In this document: one piece after another, positions 19,748-27,430 of the stretch
How the letters are laid out: each line of letters begins with the position of its first letter
How positions within the stretch are numbered: the stretch's first letter is position 1
Assembly: GCF_002760435.1 (NCBI RefSeq)
Contig: NZ_AUUU01000028.1
Span: 62,001-126,000 of the forward strand
Origin: Clostridium sp. LS
GTDB taxonomy: Bacteria > Bacillota > Clostridia > Clostridiales > Clostridiaceae
Length of the DNA: 64,000 bases
Direction: 5' to 3'
Made by a program: the position numbers and the translations under genes
The notes under the pieces: generated by a model
Database searches by the model: none
The model's input: only the letters and a program-made list of their open reading frames with translations
What the model was told of the DNA's origin: nothing

Positions 19748-21514
19748 TTATTTAACTTGAAAGGCATCAACTGCTTCTCTAAGTTTTTCTGCAAGTCGAT
19801 TTAGATCTTGAGTATGTTTAGCTATTTGACTAACATTCGCCAATTGCTGCTCACTTGTAGCTGAAATTTGTTCAGTAGCAGCAGAGTTTTCTTCAGTTGA
19901 AGCTGAAAGAGTTTCTAAGACATCAACAATCTCATTTTTTTCATTTTCCATTTCAAGACTGTAAGTTTTTAAGTTTTTCATATCGTCTGTAATTTTTTCT
20001 ACAGACCTTAATATTTCAATAAATACATCTTTAGCTTCCAACACTGACTCACTTTGTTCTTTAGCTATAATCTTTCCATCTTCTATAGCCTTTACAGCTG
20101 CTTTTGATTTATCCTGTATTCCAACAATTAATTCTTTAACCTTCGCAGCAGATATTGACGATTGTGAAGCTAATTTTCTAACTTCCTCAGCAACTACAGC
20201 AAAACCTTTTCCTTGTTCACCAGCTCTAGCAGCTTCTATAGCAGCATTTAAAGACAATAAGTTTGTTTGTTCTGAGATTTGGCTTATTGCCTCAGTAATA
20301 GCTCCAATTTCAACAGAGTTTTTATCAACTTCCATTATTATATCACTTGTCTTTTCAGTAGCTTTGCTGTTTTCATTTGATTTTTTTGAAAGTATCTCAA
20401 TCGCCTTTAAACCTCTGTTGCTTATATTAGTAGTTTCAGCTGCAACATCGTTAGTTTTTATAGTTAGCTTTGTAACTAAATCTATTTTTTCTGATAAATT
20501 TTTAACTTTAATAACTCCATTTTCAGTTTCTCTTGCCTGTTGATTTGAGCCTTTAGCAATCTCCTCAACTGATGCTGAAACTTCATTAATAGAAGCTGTA
20601 TTTTCAGCTACAATTTCATCTAATAATCTAGAAGAGTCAAAAACAACATTAACAGAACTTTTAACTGAACTTATGAATTCATTGACGTTCTTGACCATTA
20701 TATTGAAGGAATCACTCAAGCTGCCAATTTCATCTTTATTTTTTATTTTTATAGTTTTAATATTCAAATTACCTGAAGCTACAATATCTACAGCATTACT
20801 AATTTCTTTAATTGGAGTCGATATATGTTTTGCAAACAACATAATTACCGCAGACCCCAAAATAAGTATTGCCAAGAGTATAATAAGAGTAGTAATGAGA
20901 ATATTATTTGACCCAACATTAAAATCATCCATGTAAGTTCCAGCACAAACTACCCATCCCCAATTAGGGTCAGTCTTTTGATAAGTTATTTTATCTGCAA
21001 CCTTGTCTGAATTAGGAAGTGTCCACCAATAGGTCAAATATCCTCCACCATCATTAGCTATCTTGATTTGATCCTTAACAAATAAGGAACCATCTTTTTT
21101 ATCTTTAGAATCTAATACATTTTTACCTTCTAAAGTTGGATGAACTGCTTCAACTCCTTCTTGAGTATAAGCTAATAAATAACCACTCTTTCCCAAACTT
21201 AAATTCTTATTAATTGCTCTTGTGCCATCTGCCTGTTTTTTTCCAAGCATATATTCCCTTACTTTTTCTTGAGCTTCATCAACAGTTAGTTTTCCTTGAT
21301 CTACGAGTTTTTGATTTTCATCAATTACTTGTAATGTCATTTCCACGCTATTTTTCAATAAAATCTTTCCACTGTTTTCAAGCTCAGCTTTGGCTACATA
21401 GTAACTTACTAAGCCTAACACAAGCACAGGTATACTTAATAATAGTATCATTACTAAAATAAGCTTCATTTTAATTGGTAATCCTCTAGTTTTTTTAACT
21501 GTATTTTTCCTCAT
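19748..21514 (-). CDS. Methyl-accepting chemotaxis protein with Cache sensor
   Basis: Chemoreceptor of 588 residues from the ATG at 21514. A membrane segment follows the basic N-terminus, then a single-Cache-type extracellular domain ([14 protein letters not shown] and [13 protein letters not shown]), a second membrane segment near residues 205-225, HAMP, and a signalling coiled coil with [20 protein letters not shown]. The start is chosen because GGAGG is 7 bases before this ATG; the ATG two codons upstream lies too close to it. A sigma-28-like promoter is present upstream, which fits a motility regulon gene. Confidence 0.93.
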   Translation of the reverse strand: MRKNTVKKTRGLPIKMKLILVMILLLSIPVLVLGLVSYYVAKAELENSGKILLKNSVEMTLQVIDENQKLVDQGKLTVDEAQEKVREYMLGKKQADGTRAINKNLSLGKSGYLLAYTQEGVEAVHPTLEGKNVLDSKDKKDGSLFVKDQIKIANDGGGYLTYWWTLPNSDKVADKITYQKTDPNWGWVVCAGTYMDDFNVGSNNILITTLIILLAILILGSAVIMLFAKHISTPIKEISNAVDIVASGNLNIKTIKIKNKDEIGSLSDSFNIMVKNVNEFISSVKSSVNVVFDSSRLLDEIVAENTASINEVSASVEEIAKGSNQQARETENGVIKVKNLSEKIDLVTKLTIKTNDVAAETTNISNRGLKAIEILSKKSNENSKATEKTSDIIMEVDKNSVEIGAITEAISQISEQTNLLSLNAAIEAARAGEQGKGFAVVAEEVRKLASQSSISAAKVKELIVGIQDKSKAAVKAIEDGKIIAKEQSESVLEAKDVFIEILRSVEKITDDMKNLKTYSLEMENEKNEIVDVLETLSASTEENSAATEQISATSEQQLANVSQIAKHTQDLNRLAEKLREAVDAFQVK

Positions 21515-21544
21515 TTGCATTCCTCCAATATATGTTTATTTTTA

Positions 21545-21571
21545 TTATCGGAATGTGGCTTATTAACTTAA
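21545..21571 (-). promoter_or_regulatory. Sigma-28 (SigD/FliA)-like promoter of the chemoreceptor
   Basis: On the minus strand TTAA (21568-21571), 15 bases, then TCCGATAA (21545-21552). The FliA/SigD consensus is TAAA-N15-GCCGATAA, so there are two mismatches with exact spacing. The predicted start of transcription is about 20 bases before the ribosome site. Confidence 0.6.
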
Positions 21572-22200
21572 ACAAGGGTTGTTTTATAAATATTGAGATT
21601 GAATATTCTAATTAAATGATTTTATATGGTGATTATACTACTACACTCTTAAAAATTCCCTATCTAAATTTAATATCTACATGAATATTCCTTTGTATGT
21701 TATTTATATGTCAATTATATTCTTATTACCTTATAAAAATTCAATTTAATACTGATACCATTGATAATTGTATATATTGTACTGTTTGTATATACGATAT
21801 ACACAATTTAATATACAACAAAAGCACCTATATTAAATATAGATACTCGTCTAATCAATGATAAATCGTCCATTATTTCCCACTTTTAATTTTGCATGTA
21901 AATATAAAAAACGTAATGCATAAGTCTTTAAACGTTATATAATCTAAATTCTTGTTTGCTTCATTCTAAAAATTGCAAATCATATAATCAACATTACTTA
22001 ATTGAATTCATTTTACTTCAAAAATCCATTAATCTACAAACAAAATAAATTAATAATTTAATTAAAATATCGATTATAAATATATTCTCAAGGCTTATAT
22101 TTCATCATTTAACCAGATTAAGCTGTGTGACTAGTATTAGATAAATTATACATAATAAACGAAATAAAATGAAAAAAACTGCTTACTATGATTTTATTTT
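21572..22200. other. Long AT-rich intergenic region, no supported gene
   Basis: I found no ORF with a ribosome site on either strand. A short dyad (TGTATAT-ACG-ATATACA at 21787-21803) could be an operator. The region marks the left side of the accessory segment that ends at tRNA-Ser. Confidence 0.5.
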
Positions 22201-22210
22201 ATTTATTATA

Positions 22211-22241
22211 TTGTTTATTTTATTAAAATTTCTGATATAAT
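22211..22241 (+). promoter_or_regulatory. Promoter of the antisense RNA
   Basis: Extended -10 element TGATATAAT (hexamer 22236-22241) with a weak TTGTTT 19 bases upstream. Predicted transcription start is near 22248, just ahead of the hairpin at 22255-22279. Confidence 0.65.
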
Positions 22242-22254
22242 ATAAATAAGAAAA

Positions 22255-22279
22255 GCTTAGTAACTGCGAATTACTAAGC
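22255..22279 (-). terminator. Terminator of the small membrane peptide mRNA
   Basis: Perfect 9-bp stem GCTTAGTAA/TTACTAAGC with a 7-base loop, followed on the minus strand by TTTTCTTATTT. It would end the toxin-like mRNA inside the region covered by the antisense RNA. Confidence 0.8.
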
Positions 22280-22337
22280 CAATCCTAGAACGTTTTTAGT
22301 TTTAGGGCTATTAGATTTTAATTAGATGTTAGAAAAT

Positions 22338-22370
22338 GAACGCTTAATCTTGATCTGATGGGGCGTTCTT
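22338..22370 (+). terminator. Terminator of the antisense RNA
   Basis: GAACGC (22338-22343) pairs with GCGTTC (22363-22368), with extra A-T pairing outside, followed by TTTTC on the plus strand. Confidence 0.7.
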
Positions 22371-22502
22371 TTCTGTTGTCTTAAAATTTATTTTAAAACC
22401 TTTTATGCTAACTTCGAGATTAAACTCACAGCCTTTTGAATTAATTCTTAAAGCTCTATTAATCAGTATTACTAATAATATTAACATTGATATTATTAAC
22501 AT
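22344..22502 (-). CDS. Small membrane peptide, candidate type I toxin
   Basis: A 52-residue ORF: a hydrophobic N-terminal segment (MLIISMLILLVILIN), then a basic RALR and a polar tail ending KNAPSDQD. AAAAGGA (22514-22520) lies 11 bases before the ATG. Its transcript is framed by a strong sigma-A promoter (22604-22632) and a terminator (22255-22279), with a convergent antisense RNA across its 3' end. It also overlaps a 27-codon upstream ORF in another frame, as toxin genes sometimes do (compare mok/hok). I do not recognise the sequence family. It could instead be a harmless small membrane protein. Confidence 0.6.
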   Translation of the reverse strand: MLIISMLILLVILINRALRINSKGCEFNLEVSIKGFKINFKTTEKNAPSDQD

Positions 22503-22542
22503 TCCATTTATGTTCCTTTTTAGATTTATTCTCAGCTCCCAT
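22459..22542 (-). CDS. 27-codon upstream ORF overlapping the toxin-like gene
   Basis: Hydrophilic peptide beginning MGAENKSKKEHKW, with an excellent AAAGGA (22551-22556) 8 bases before the ATG. It ends 44 bases inside the next gene in the other frame. It probably couples translation to the downstream membrane peptide. A single-base frameshift at the A-rich TCTAAAAAGG would fuse the two, so it could also be the true N-terminus of a frameshifted gene. Confidence 0.5.
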   Translation of the reverse strand: MGAENKSKKEHKWNVNNINVNIISNTD

Positions 22543-22603
22543 TAAAATATTCCTTTCATATGTATTAAGCCTTATCTAATTGTAATTTTTGTCCATTATG
22601 TAA

Positions 22604-22632
22604 ATTATATAGTATGCTTACTTGAATAACAA
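22604..22632 (-). promoter_or_regulatory. Sigma-A promoter of the toxin-like mRNA
   Basis: On the minus strand TTGTTA (22627-22632), exactly 17 bases, then TATAAT (22604-22609). Transcription would start near 22597, giving an mRNA of about 345 bases up to the terminator at 22255. Confidence 0.8.
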
Positions 22633-22828
22633 TATAATAATCACGGTTTAAATTCAAAGCGAATATAAGTAAATCTTTGTCTCCCCCAAAAATATTACTA
22701 TAAAAATCATAATCTGAAATCTAATACTATGCAGTAGTGTTCAATACTAATATTCATATACATCTATAATTAGGTACTTTCATTGATTTCACATATTTTC
22801 TTCTATCTATCTAATTGTTTTTCTAAAT

Positions 22829-22867
22829 AAAATAAACTATGTAATTCAATATCACATAGTTTATTTT
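22829..22867 (-). terminator. Terminator of the 84-residue hypothetical gene
   Basis: Perfect 14-bp stem AAAATAAACTATGT/ACATAGTTTATTTT with an 11-base loop and T-rich flank on the minus strand. Confidence 0.8.
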
Positions 22868-22874
22868 CGCTACT

Positions 22875-23129
22875 TTAAATACTTTTTTTGCTGATTATAT
22901 CCCAATCTCCAAATAATATATGGTTAGCAATTATTTTTCCGTCCCAATCATCTGAAAAAAATTCTTCTTCATCAGTATAACCACTAACCGTAGCCATATA
23001 TCCAGACTCATAATCATCGTCATCCTTAAATACTACTTGAAATTCTTTTTTTGAATACTCAGGACTATTTTTTAGTCCAATTGACATCTTACATGTTAAC
23101 TCATAACCAAAAAGTTCTCTTACATTCAT
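22875..23129 (-). CDS. Hypothetical acidic protein of the integrase segment
   Basis: 84 residues from the ATG at 23129, chosen because GGGAGAG lies 7 bases upstream; the longer ORF start has no ribosome site. The protein is soluble and acidic (FKDDDDYESG, DEEEFFSDDWDG), with no membrane segment and no motif I recognise. It has its own terminator and sits between the toxin-like pair and the integrase, so it is likely part of the same accessory segment. Such small acidic proteins include phage anti-defence and immunity proteins, but nothing in the sequence supports one of these. Confidence 0.65.
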   Translation of the reverse strand: MNVRELFGYELTCKMSIGLKNSPEYSKKEFQVVFKDDDDYESGYMATVSGYTDEEEFFSDDWDGKIIANHILFGDWDIISKKSI

Positions 23130-23360
23130 TAATAATCTCTCCCACATTAATATACTTTGACTATAAACCCATTATTTTCACTTAATTGGTATTATTGGTC
23201 ATATATAATTATTACCCATTATTTCAATAAAATAAACCATTTTTTTATTTTCTTCACCAATTTGCATCTTTTTAATTGAATGTTTTCTATTAGCTATCGC
23301 ATTTTTATAGTTCTTTTATTTTCCTTCTTATTTAATATATTTTCCAATGGATTAAACTCG

Positions 23361-24239
23361 TTAAAATCCCTTTTGCAAGTCATTAGTAAACATATTAACA
23401 TAATTCCTTACAACTTCTATATCACTATGACCTAAAATTTTCTGTAGTCTAAATATATCACCACCGTTTAAAATCCAGTTTTTAGCGAATGTATGCCTAA
23501 ATCTATGTATACCAGTTGTTTTCACCCCTTTTCTTCTATTGTAACTTCTTAAATTCTCACTTAAGGTATTTCTATTCAATTGTTGACCATAAGCATTACA
23601 AAATAAATAATCCTGATTTTCGCCTTTTCTAATACCTATATACTCTTTTAATATTAATATGATTGTTTCGCTTAATGGAATTATCAACGGTTTTCTATTC
23701 TTTGTGATGTTTAGATAAACTATGTTATTCGTAAAATCTATATCTTCAACTCTTATATTAATCAAAGAATTTAATCTATACCCAACTGCTAAAAGAAAGT
23801 TACATATAACCCAATTTCTGTATTCTGTAAAATCACACTTCTTAATATTAGGCTTTTTCAATAATAAATCTAATTCGTTTTGTGAATAGGTTTCAATAAT
23901 CTCTTTATCCATCTTAGGCAAAGATATTTTAAACTCCTTCATGTAATTCTTTTTCATAAAGAAATATAGAATTGTTTTCAATGCTCTAACATATGTATTT
24001 AACGTTACACTATTTATATTTAATTCTTTCTTGCAAGACAATATAAAATTATCAACTGTATCTTTTGTAATTGAAGAAATAGGTGTTTTAGGTTCAATAA
24101 ATTTATACACGTTTAACATATTATTGTCATAAAACCTTAAAGTATATTCTCTTAAATTTCTAGATTTGCAATCAAATATAAATTCATCATATCCTTCATC
24201 TAAAGTGGCTTTCTTATTAGTCATTTCAATCTTTTTCAT
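23361..24239 (-). CDS. Tyrosine recombinase (phage/ICE-type integrase)
   Basis: Site-specific integrase, 292 residues from the ATG at 24239 (TAGGAG 8 bases before it). An N-terminal SAM-like core-binding domain spans about 12-105, and the catalytic domain holds every key residue: R155 in GYRLNSL, K180, H245-x-x-R248, H271 in LGHSD and nucleophile Y280. It appears intact. It lies 120 bases from the 3' end of tRNA-Ser, the classic position of an element integrated at a tRNA gene. No other mobility or structural phage genes are nearby, so the element looks reduced. Confidence 0.92.
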   Translation of the reverse strand: MKKIEMTNKKATLDEGYDEFIFDCKSRNLREYTLRFYDNNMLNVYKFIEPKTPISSITKDTVDNFILSCKKELNINSVTLNTYVRALKTILYFFMKKNYMKEFKISLPKMDKEIIETYSQNELDLLLKKPNIKKCDFTEYRNWVICNFLLAVGYRLNSLINIRVEDIDFTNNIVYLNITKNRKPLIIPLSETIILILKEYIGIRKGENQDYLFCNAYGQQLNRNTLSENLRSYNRRKGVKTTGIHRFRHTFAKNWILNGGDIFRLQKILGHSDIEVVRNYVNMFTNDLQKGF

Positions 24240-24275
24240 AGTTAACACTCCTAACACACGTTTTTTTGAAAAAAT

Positions 24276-24313
24276 AACACACGCCTAGCTATTTTTTATA
24301 ACTAAGCGTGTGC
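24276..24313 (-). terminator. Terminator after tRNA-Ser
   Basis: Imperfect hairpin CACACGC...GCGTGTG with inner TAG/CTA and TAT/ATA pairs, followed on the minus strand by TTATTTTTT. Confidence 0.75.
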
Positions 24314-24358
24314 TATCTTGTATCGTGTGTAAGTGACACTATAGGTCTTCTGCGTGTT

Positions 24359-24448
24359 TGGCGGAGAGAAGGGGATTTGAACCCCTGATAGAGTTGCCCC
24401 TATACACGCTTTCCAGGCGTGCTCCTTCGACCACTCGGACATCTCTCC
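24359..24448 (-). tRNA. tRNA-Ser (GGA anticodon)
   Basis: 90-base cloverleaf on the minus strand: acceptor GGAGAGA/TCTCTCC, D-loop GTGGTCGAAGG, anticodon stem-loop with GGA, a long variable arm as in class II tRNAs, T-loop GGTTCAAATCC, and an encoded CCA end. The 3' end faces the integrase gene and is the likely integration site. Confidence 0.95.
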
Positions 24449-24622
24449 ATATCATTTATTAATAATTTTGTGCTAAATTATAATATCATATTATTTTTTT
24501 AAATTCAACTAAATATTTTAGGTTTATATGACTTATAATCCTATGAAACTTTAATACACCACTAAGAATGCATTGCAGATGATACCTTCCATACTTCTAT
24601 TTTTAAATATCTTTAAAAAATT

Positions 24623-24654
24623 GAGAGTATAACTCTTTTCTAAATTATACTCTC
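24623..24654 (-). terminator. Terminator of the magnesium transporter operon
   Basis: Perfect 10-bp stem GAGAGTATAA/TTATACTCTC, followed on the minus strand by AATTTTTT. Confidence 0.88.
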
Positions 24655-24705
24655 TAGATATCTTAATACTAAAAAATCCATATATTTAACTCATCTATAG
24701 ATCAA

Positions 24706-25947
24706 TCACGAAAAAAGTGGTGATATAAATAGTATTACAGATAAAGTTATAATAAATATAACAGTAGCCCAAGATATAATATTTTGAATTTTATTGTTAA
24801 CATATTCACCCATTATACGCTTATCATTAATCAAAATTATCATAAAGGATAATATAATAGGAGATAATATCCCTGCTATTTCTTGTGTTATAAGTATAAT
24901 TTGAATAAGAGATATTCCAGGAAGTAATATAAACAATGCTCCCAAAACAATTATACCAGTGTATATTCCAAAGAAAGCTGGTGCATCTTTATAATCATTA
25001 TCCACACCACTCTCCCAGCCAAAAGCCTCACATATAGCGTAAGAAGTAGAAAGTGGAATAACAGCTGTAGCAAGCACTGAAGCTCCAAACAATCCAGCTC
25101 CAAAAAGGATAAACGCCCATTCTCCAGCTAATGGCCTTAAAGACATTGCAGCTTCTTCTGCACTATCTATTGTTATACCAGCCTTGTATAAGGTTGCAGC
25201 TGTACAAACAATTATAAAAAAGGATACAGCATTCCCCCAAAAAGATCCTAAATAAACATCAAGTTTTTCATACTTATAGTCAGATATACTTATCTTTTTA
25301 TCCACTATTGATGATTGTAGATAAAACTGCATATATGGAGTAATTGTTGTACCAATCATTCCTATGAACGTAAGGAGAAAGCCTGTATTTAATTCAATAG
25401 TAGGCGTAACCATTGATGTAAAAACAGTTTCCCAACTTGGTTTAGTTAAAAATGCTGAAATAATATAAGTAAAAAATACAAAAGTAAATAATAAGAAAAT
25501 ATTTTCTACCTTCTTATACGATCCTTTAGTCACTAGAAACCATATCATTATTGATACAATAGGTATTGATATATATTTACTTATGCTAAAAAGTTCTAAG
25601 CTCGCAGCAATACCTGCAAAATCTCCCAAAACAACTCCCATGTTTGCAATTAACAAAATAGTCATAGCAAAGAAAGTAAGCTTCACTCCAAACTTCTCTC
25701 TAATTAAATCAGATAACCCTTTACCAGTTACAACAGCCATTCTTGCATTCATTTCCTGTATTACTGCAAGACTGAATGTAATTAAGAGTAATCCCCATAA
25801 CATTTTATATCCATATGAAGCTCCGACTGAAGCATATGTTGTAATGCCACCAGCATCATTACCTGCATTTACAGTAATTAATCCTGGTCCGATGATAGTC
25901 ATAATGAAAAGTATCTTTTTGAATCTATTAGATAATACTTTTTTCAT
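24706..25947 (-). CDS. Nramp-related magnesium transporter
   Basis: 413 residues with about eleven membrane segments of the Nramp fold. The classical metal motifs are changed: the segment 1 DPGN reads DAGG (residues 31-34) and the segment 6 MPH reads TPY (203-205). The soft metal ligand methionine of Mn/Fe Nramps is therefore missing. Together with the M-box Mg riboswitch upstream this fits the Nramp-related Mg transporter group (NrmT) known from clostridia. The ATG overlaps the end of the MgtE-like gene by four bases and has GAGGAGGG. Mg specificity is inferred from motif and riboswitch. Confidence 0.85.
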   Translation of the reverse strand: MKKVLSNRFKKILFIMTIIGPGLITVNAGNDAGGITTYASVGASYGYKMLWGLLLITFSLAVIQEMNARMAVVTGKGLSDLIREKFGVKLTFFAMTILLIANMGVVLGDFAGIAASLELFSISKYISIPIVSIMIWFLVTKGSYKKVENIFLLFTFVFFTYIISAFLTKPSWETVFTSMVTPTIELNTGFLLTFIGMIGTTITPYMQFYLQSSIVDKKISISDYKYEKLDVYLGSFWGNAVSFFIIVCTAATLYKAGITIDSAEEAAMSLRPLAGEWAFILFGAGLFGASVLATAVIPLSTSYAICEAFGWESGVDNDYKDAPAFFGIYTGIIVLGALFILLPGISLIQIILITQEIAGILSPIILSFMIILINDKRIMGEYVNNKIQNIISWATVIFIITLSVILFISPLFS

Positions 25948-27200
25948 AATACAACCCTCCTCAATCGTGTATACTCATGAATGCTATCGTTTAAGGACAC
26001 TACGCCCACTAAGTCGTTATCTTCATCTATAACAGGTAGGCAAATAAGGTTATATTTGTGCATTAAGCTAATAGCATCTTCTACCTCATCTGTGTCTCTT
26101 AAACTTTCAGGCCTAGTAGTCATGATATTATAAAGTTTTGCATCCTTGTCAGACGCAATAAGTGAAAATAAAGATACAACTCCAATAAGGTTATTTTTAT
26201 CATTAGTAATGTATATATAATAGCTTTCCTCCTCACTTGGAGAATTAGTTTGAATCCAAGTGAAAACTTCATTTACTGTTATATCTGGCAAGAAAGTTAT
26301 AAAATCTTTTGACATAATACTTCCTACTGTCTCTTTTTCATACTCCATAAGCTCTCTTATTTCGCCTTGGCTTTCTTCATCCATTTGAGTAAGAAGTTTT
26401 TCTGCTCTATCCTCTTCTATTTCCTCAAGAATATCAGCTATTTCATCGGATGGCATAATCTCTAGTATATCAGAAGCCCTCTGGTCAGACATAGATTTCA
26501 ACAAATTTATTTGAACATCAGTTTCTATTTCCTCAAAAACCTCAGCAGCTTTTTGATTATTTAAGCTATTAAATAATATATCTCTGCTTTTACTATCAAG
26601 ATCCTCAATTATATCCGCAATATCAGCCGCATGCAAAGTTTCAATTTTATTTATTGGCATTTGAAGCTGTAAATTGTTAACTCCAGTAGATAAAGTCTGT
26701 ACATCATTCCATATAATCAGTTTATTTCTCAATCTATATTTTAAGGCTTCAGTTAATATTATAAAAGGATATTCTATTCCAAGTCGTCTAAGTAATCCCC
26801 TAGTTCCTATATCAACAGCAACAAGCTGCCATTTAGAATTAATATTTCCAAGCCTTACATCATTAACACGTTCTACTTTCCTGCCATTTATATCAACTAT
26901 TTGTTTATCTAGAAAATCCCTTACTAAATAAATATCTTCTTCACTTGGTAATTTTGTTACAAGACTTTCGCTATTAATTTTAATAAAGTATTTTTCTTTT
27001 TCATCCTTGAATACATCAAGTGCATCCGCAGATACATAAAAAGATTTTCGCCAATTTGTAATTTGTATATATACTACAGTAGGCTTTTCTTGACTAAAAT
27101 CAAGAACAAGGTCATTTAATTTACCAATTATTTGTCCCGAGATATTGTGGATTTCTTTATGAATAATTTTACTAAAAAAGAAGTTTGTTATTTTTTTCAA
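25944..27200 (-). CDS. MgtE N-terminal-like protein with PRC-barrel and CBS domains
   Basis: Cytoplasmic protein of about 418 residues. It has PRC-barrel-like repeats in the first 165 residues, an MgtE N-domain helical superhelix at about 190-295 (repeating ADIIEDLDSK and ILEEIEEDRAEKLL), and a CBS pair at 300-415. It lacks the MgtE membrane domain, so it cannot transport alone and likely acts as a Mg-sensing gate or partner for the Nramp protein encoded next to it. The start is ambiguous: GAGAGGGTG (27207-27215) is a good ribosome site for the TTG at 27200, while the GTG at 27209 lies inside that site. Confidence 0.82.
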   Translation of the reverse strand: MKKITNFFFSKIIHKEIHNISGQIIGKLNDLVLDFSQEKPTVVYIQITNWRKSFYVSADALDVFKDEKEKYFIKINSESLVTKLPSEEDIYLVRDFLDKQIVDINGRKVERVNDVRLGNINSKWQLVAVDIGTRGLLRRLGIEYPFIILTEALKYRLRNKLIIWNDVQTLSTGVNNLQLQMPINKIETLHAADIADIIEDLDSKSRDILFNSLNNQKAAEVFEEIETDVQINLLKSMSDQRASDILEIMPSDEIADILEEIEEDRAEKLLTQMDEESQGEIRELMEYEKETVGSIMSKDFITFLPDITVNEVFTWIQTNSPSEEESYYIYITNDKNNLIGVVSLFSLIASDKDAKLYNIMTTRPESLRDTDEVEDAISLMHKYNLICLPVIDEDNDLVGVVSLNDSIHEYTRLRRVVL

Positions 27201-27213
27201 ATGTTTCACCCTC

Positions 27214-27318
27214 TCAATTTAGGGCATGAAAAATGCATCCAATTAATGCCCTAAAATTAGTATTACTTGAACTTAAATAAAAATGCATAATACAATTATC
27301 CGTATCATAGTCATCCAT
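27214..27318 (-). CDS. 34-residue leader peptide of the magnesium operon
   Basis: Short ORF beginning MDDYDTDNCIMHFY and ending just before the ribosome site of the MgtE-like gene. It has the strongest ribosome site in the operon (AAGGAGGTG, 6 bases before the ATG) and lies right after the M-box terminator. Its last codons form one arm of a 9-bp hairpin (27219-27254), so translating ribosomes would open that hairpin. Acidic leading residues (D2, D3, D5, D7) recall leader peptides such as MgtL that stall or drop off at low Mg. Function is inference. Confidence 0.6.
   Translation of the reverse strand: MDDYDTDNCIMHFYLSSSNTNFRALIGCIFHALN
27219..27254 (-). promoter_or_regulatory. Hairpin overlapping the leader ORF end
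   Basis: Perfect 9-bp inverted repeat TTAGGGCAT/ATGCCCTAA (27219-27227 with 27246-27254). It ends 4 bases before the ribosome site of the MgtE-like gene. A competing GCAT/ATGC hairpin lies inside. Confidence 0.6.
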
Positions 27319-27346
27319 TGGCTGCACCTCCTTGAAATAATAATAA

Positions 27347-27373
27347 AACCCTCCACTTATATAGTGAAGGGTT
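27347..27373 (-). terminator. Terminator of the M-box riboswitch expression platform
   Basis: Stem AACCCTccACT/AGTGaAGGGTT followed on the minus strand by TTTTATTATTATTT. In M-box leaders this hairpin forms at high Mg and stops transcription. Confidence 0.85.
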
Positions 27374-27430
27374 ACCTACCAAATAATAACATTACAAATA
27401 TACCTAATACTAGCGATAAAGCATAATTGT

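Larger units (their letters stand above)
22248..22374 (+). ncRNA. Candidate antisense RNA (type I antitoxin-like)
   Basis: A predicted untranslated RNA of about 125 bases. It begins after an extended -10 promoter, starts with a 9-bp hairpin (22255-22279), and ends at a terminator hairpin GAACGC/GCGTTC (22338-22343 with 22363-22368) followed by TTTTCTGTT. It holds no ORF with a ribosome site. It lies entirely opposite the 3' end of the minus-strand transcript that encodes the 52-residue membrane peptide and covers that gene's stop codon and last nine codons. This is the usual geometry of Firmicute type I antitoxin RNAs. Expression is predicted, not shown. Confidence 0.6.

Noticed and set aside
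22168-22239. A 23-codon plus-strand ORF (MKKTAYYDFILF...) of hydrophobic residues ending at the antisense promoter
   Set aside because: It has no ribosome site, and AT-rich DNA gives hydrophobic codons by chance; its stop lies in the -10 element. Worth remembering only if the antisense promoter proves wrong.
23167-23224. Direct repeat ACCCATTATTT at 23167 and 23213
   Set aside because: Eleven bases in AT-rich DNA upstream of one gene; could be chance and has no symmetric structure.
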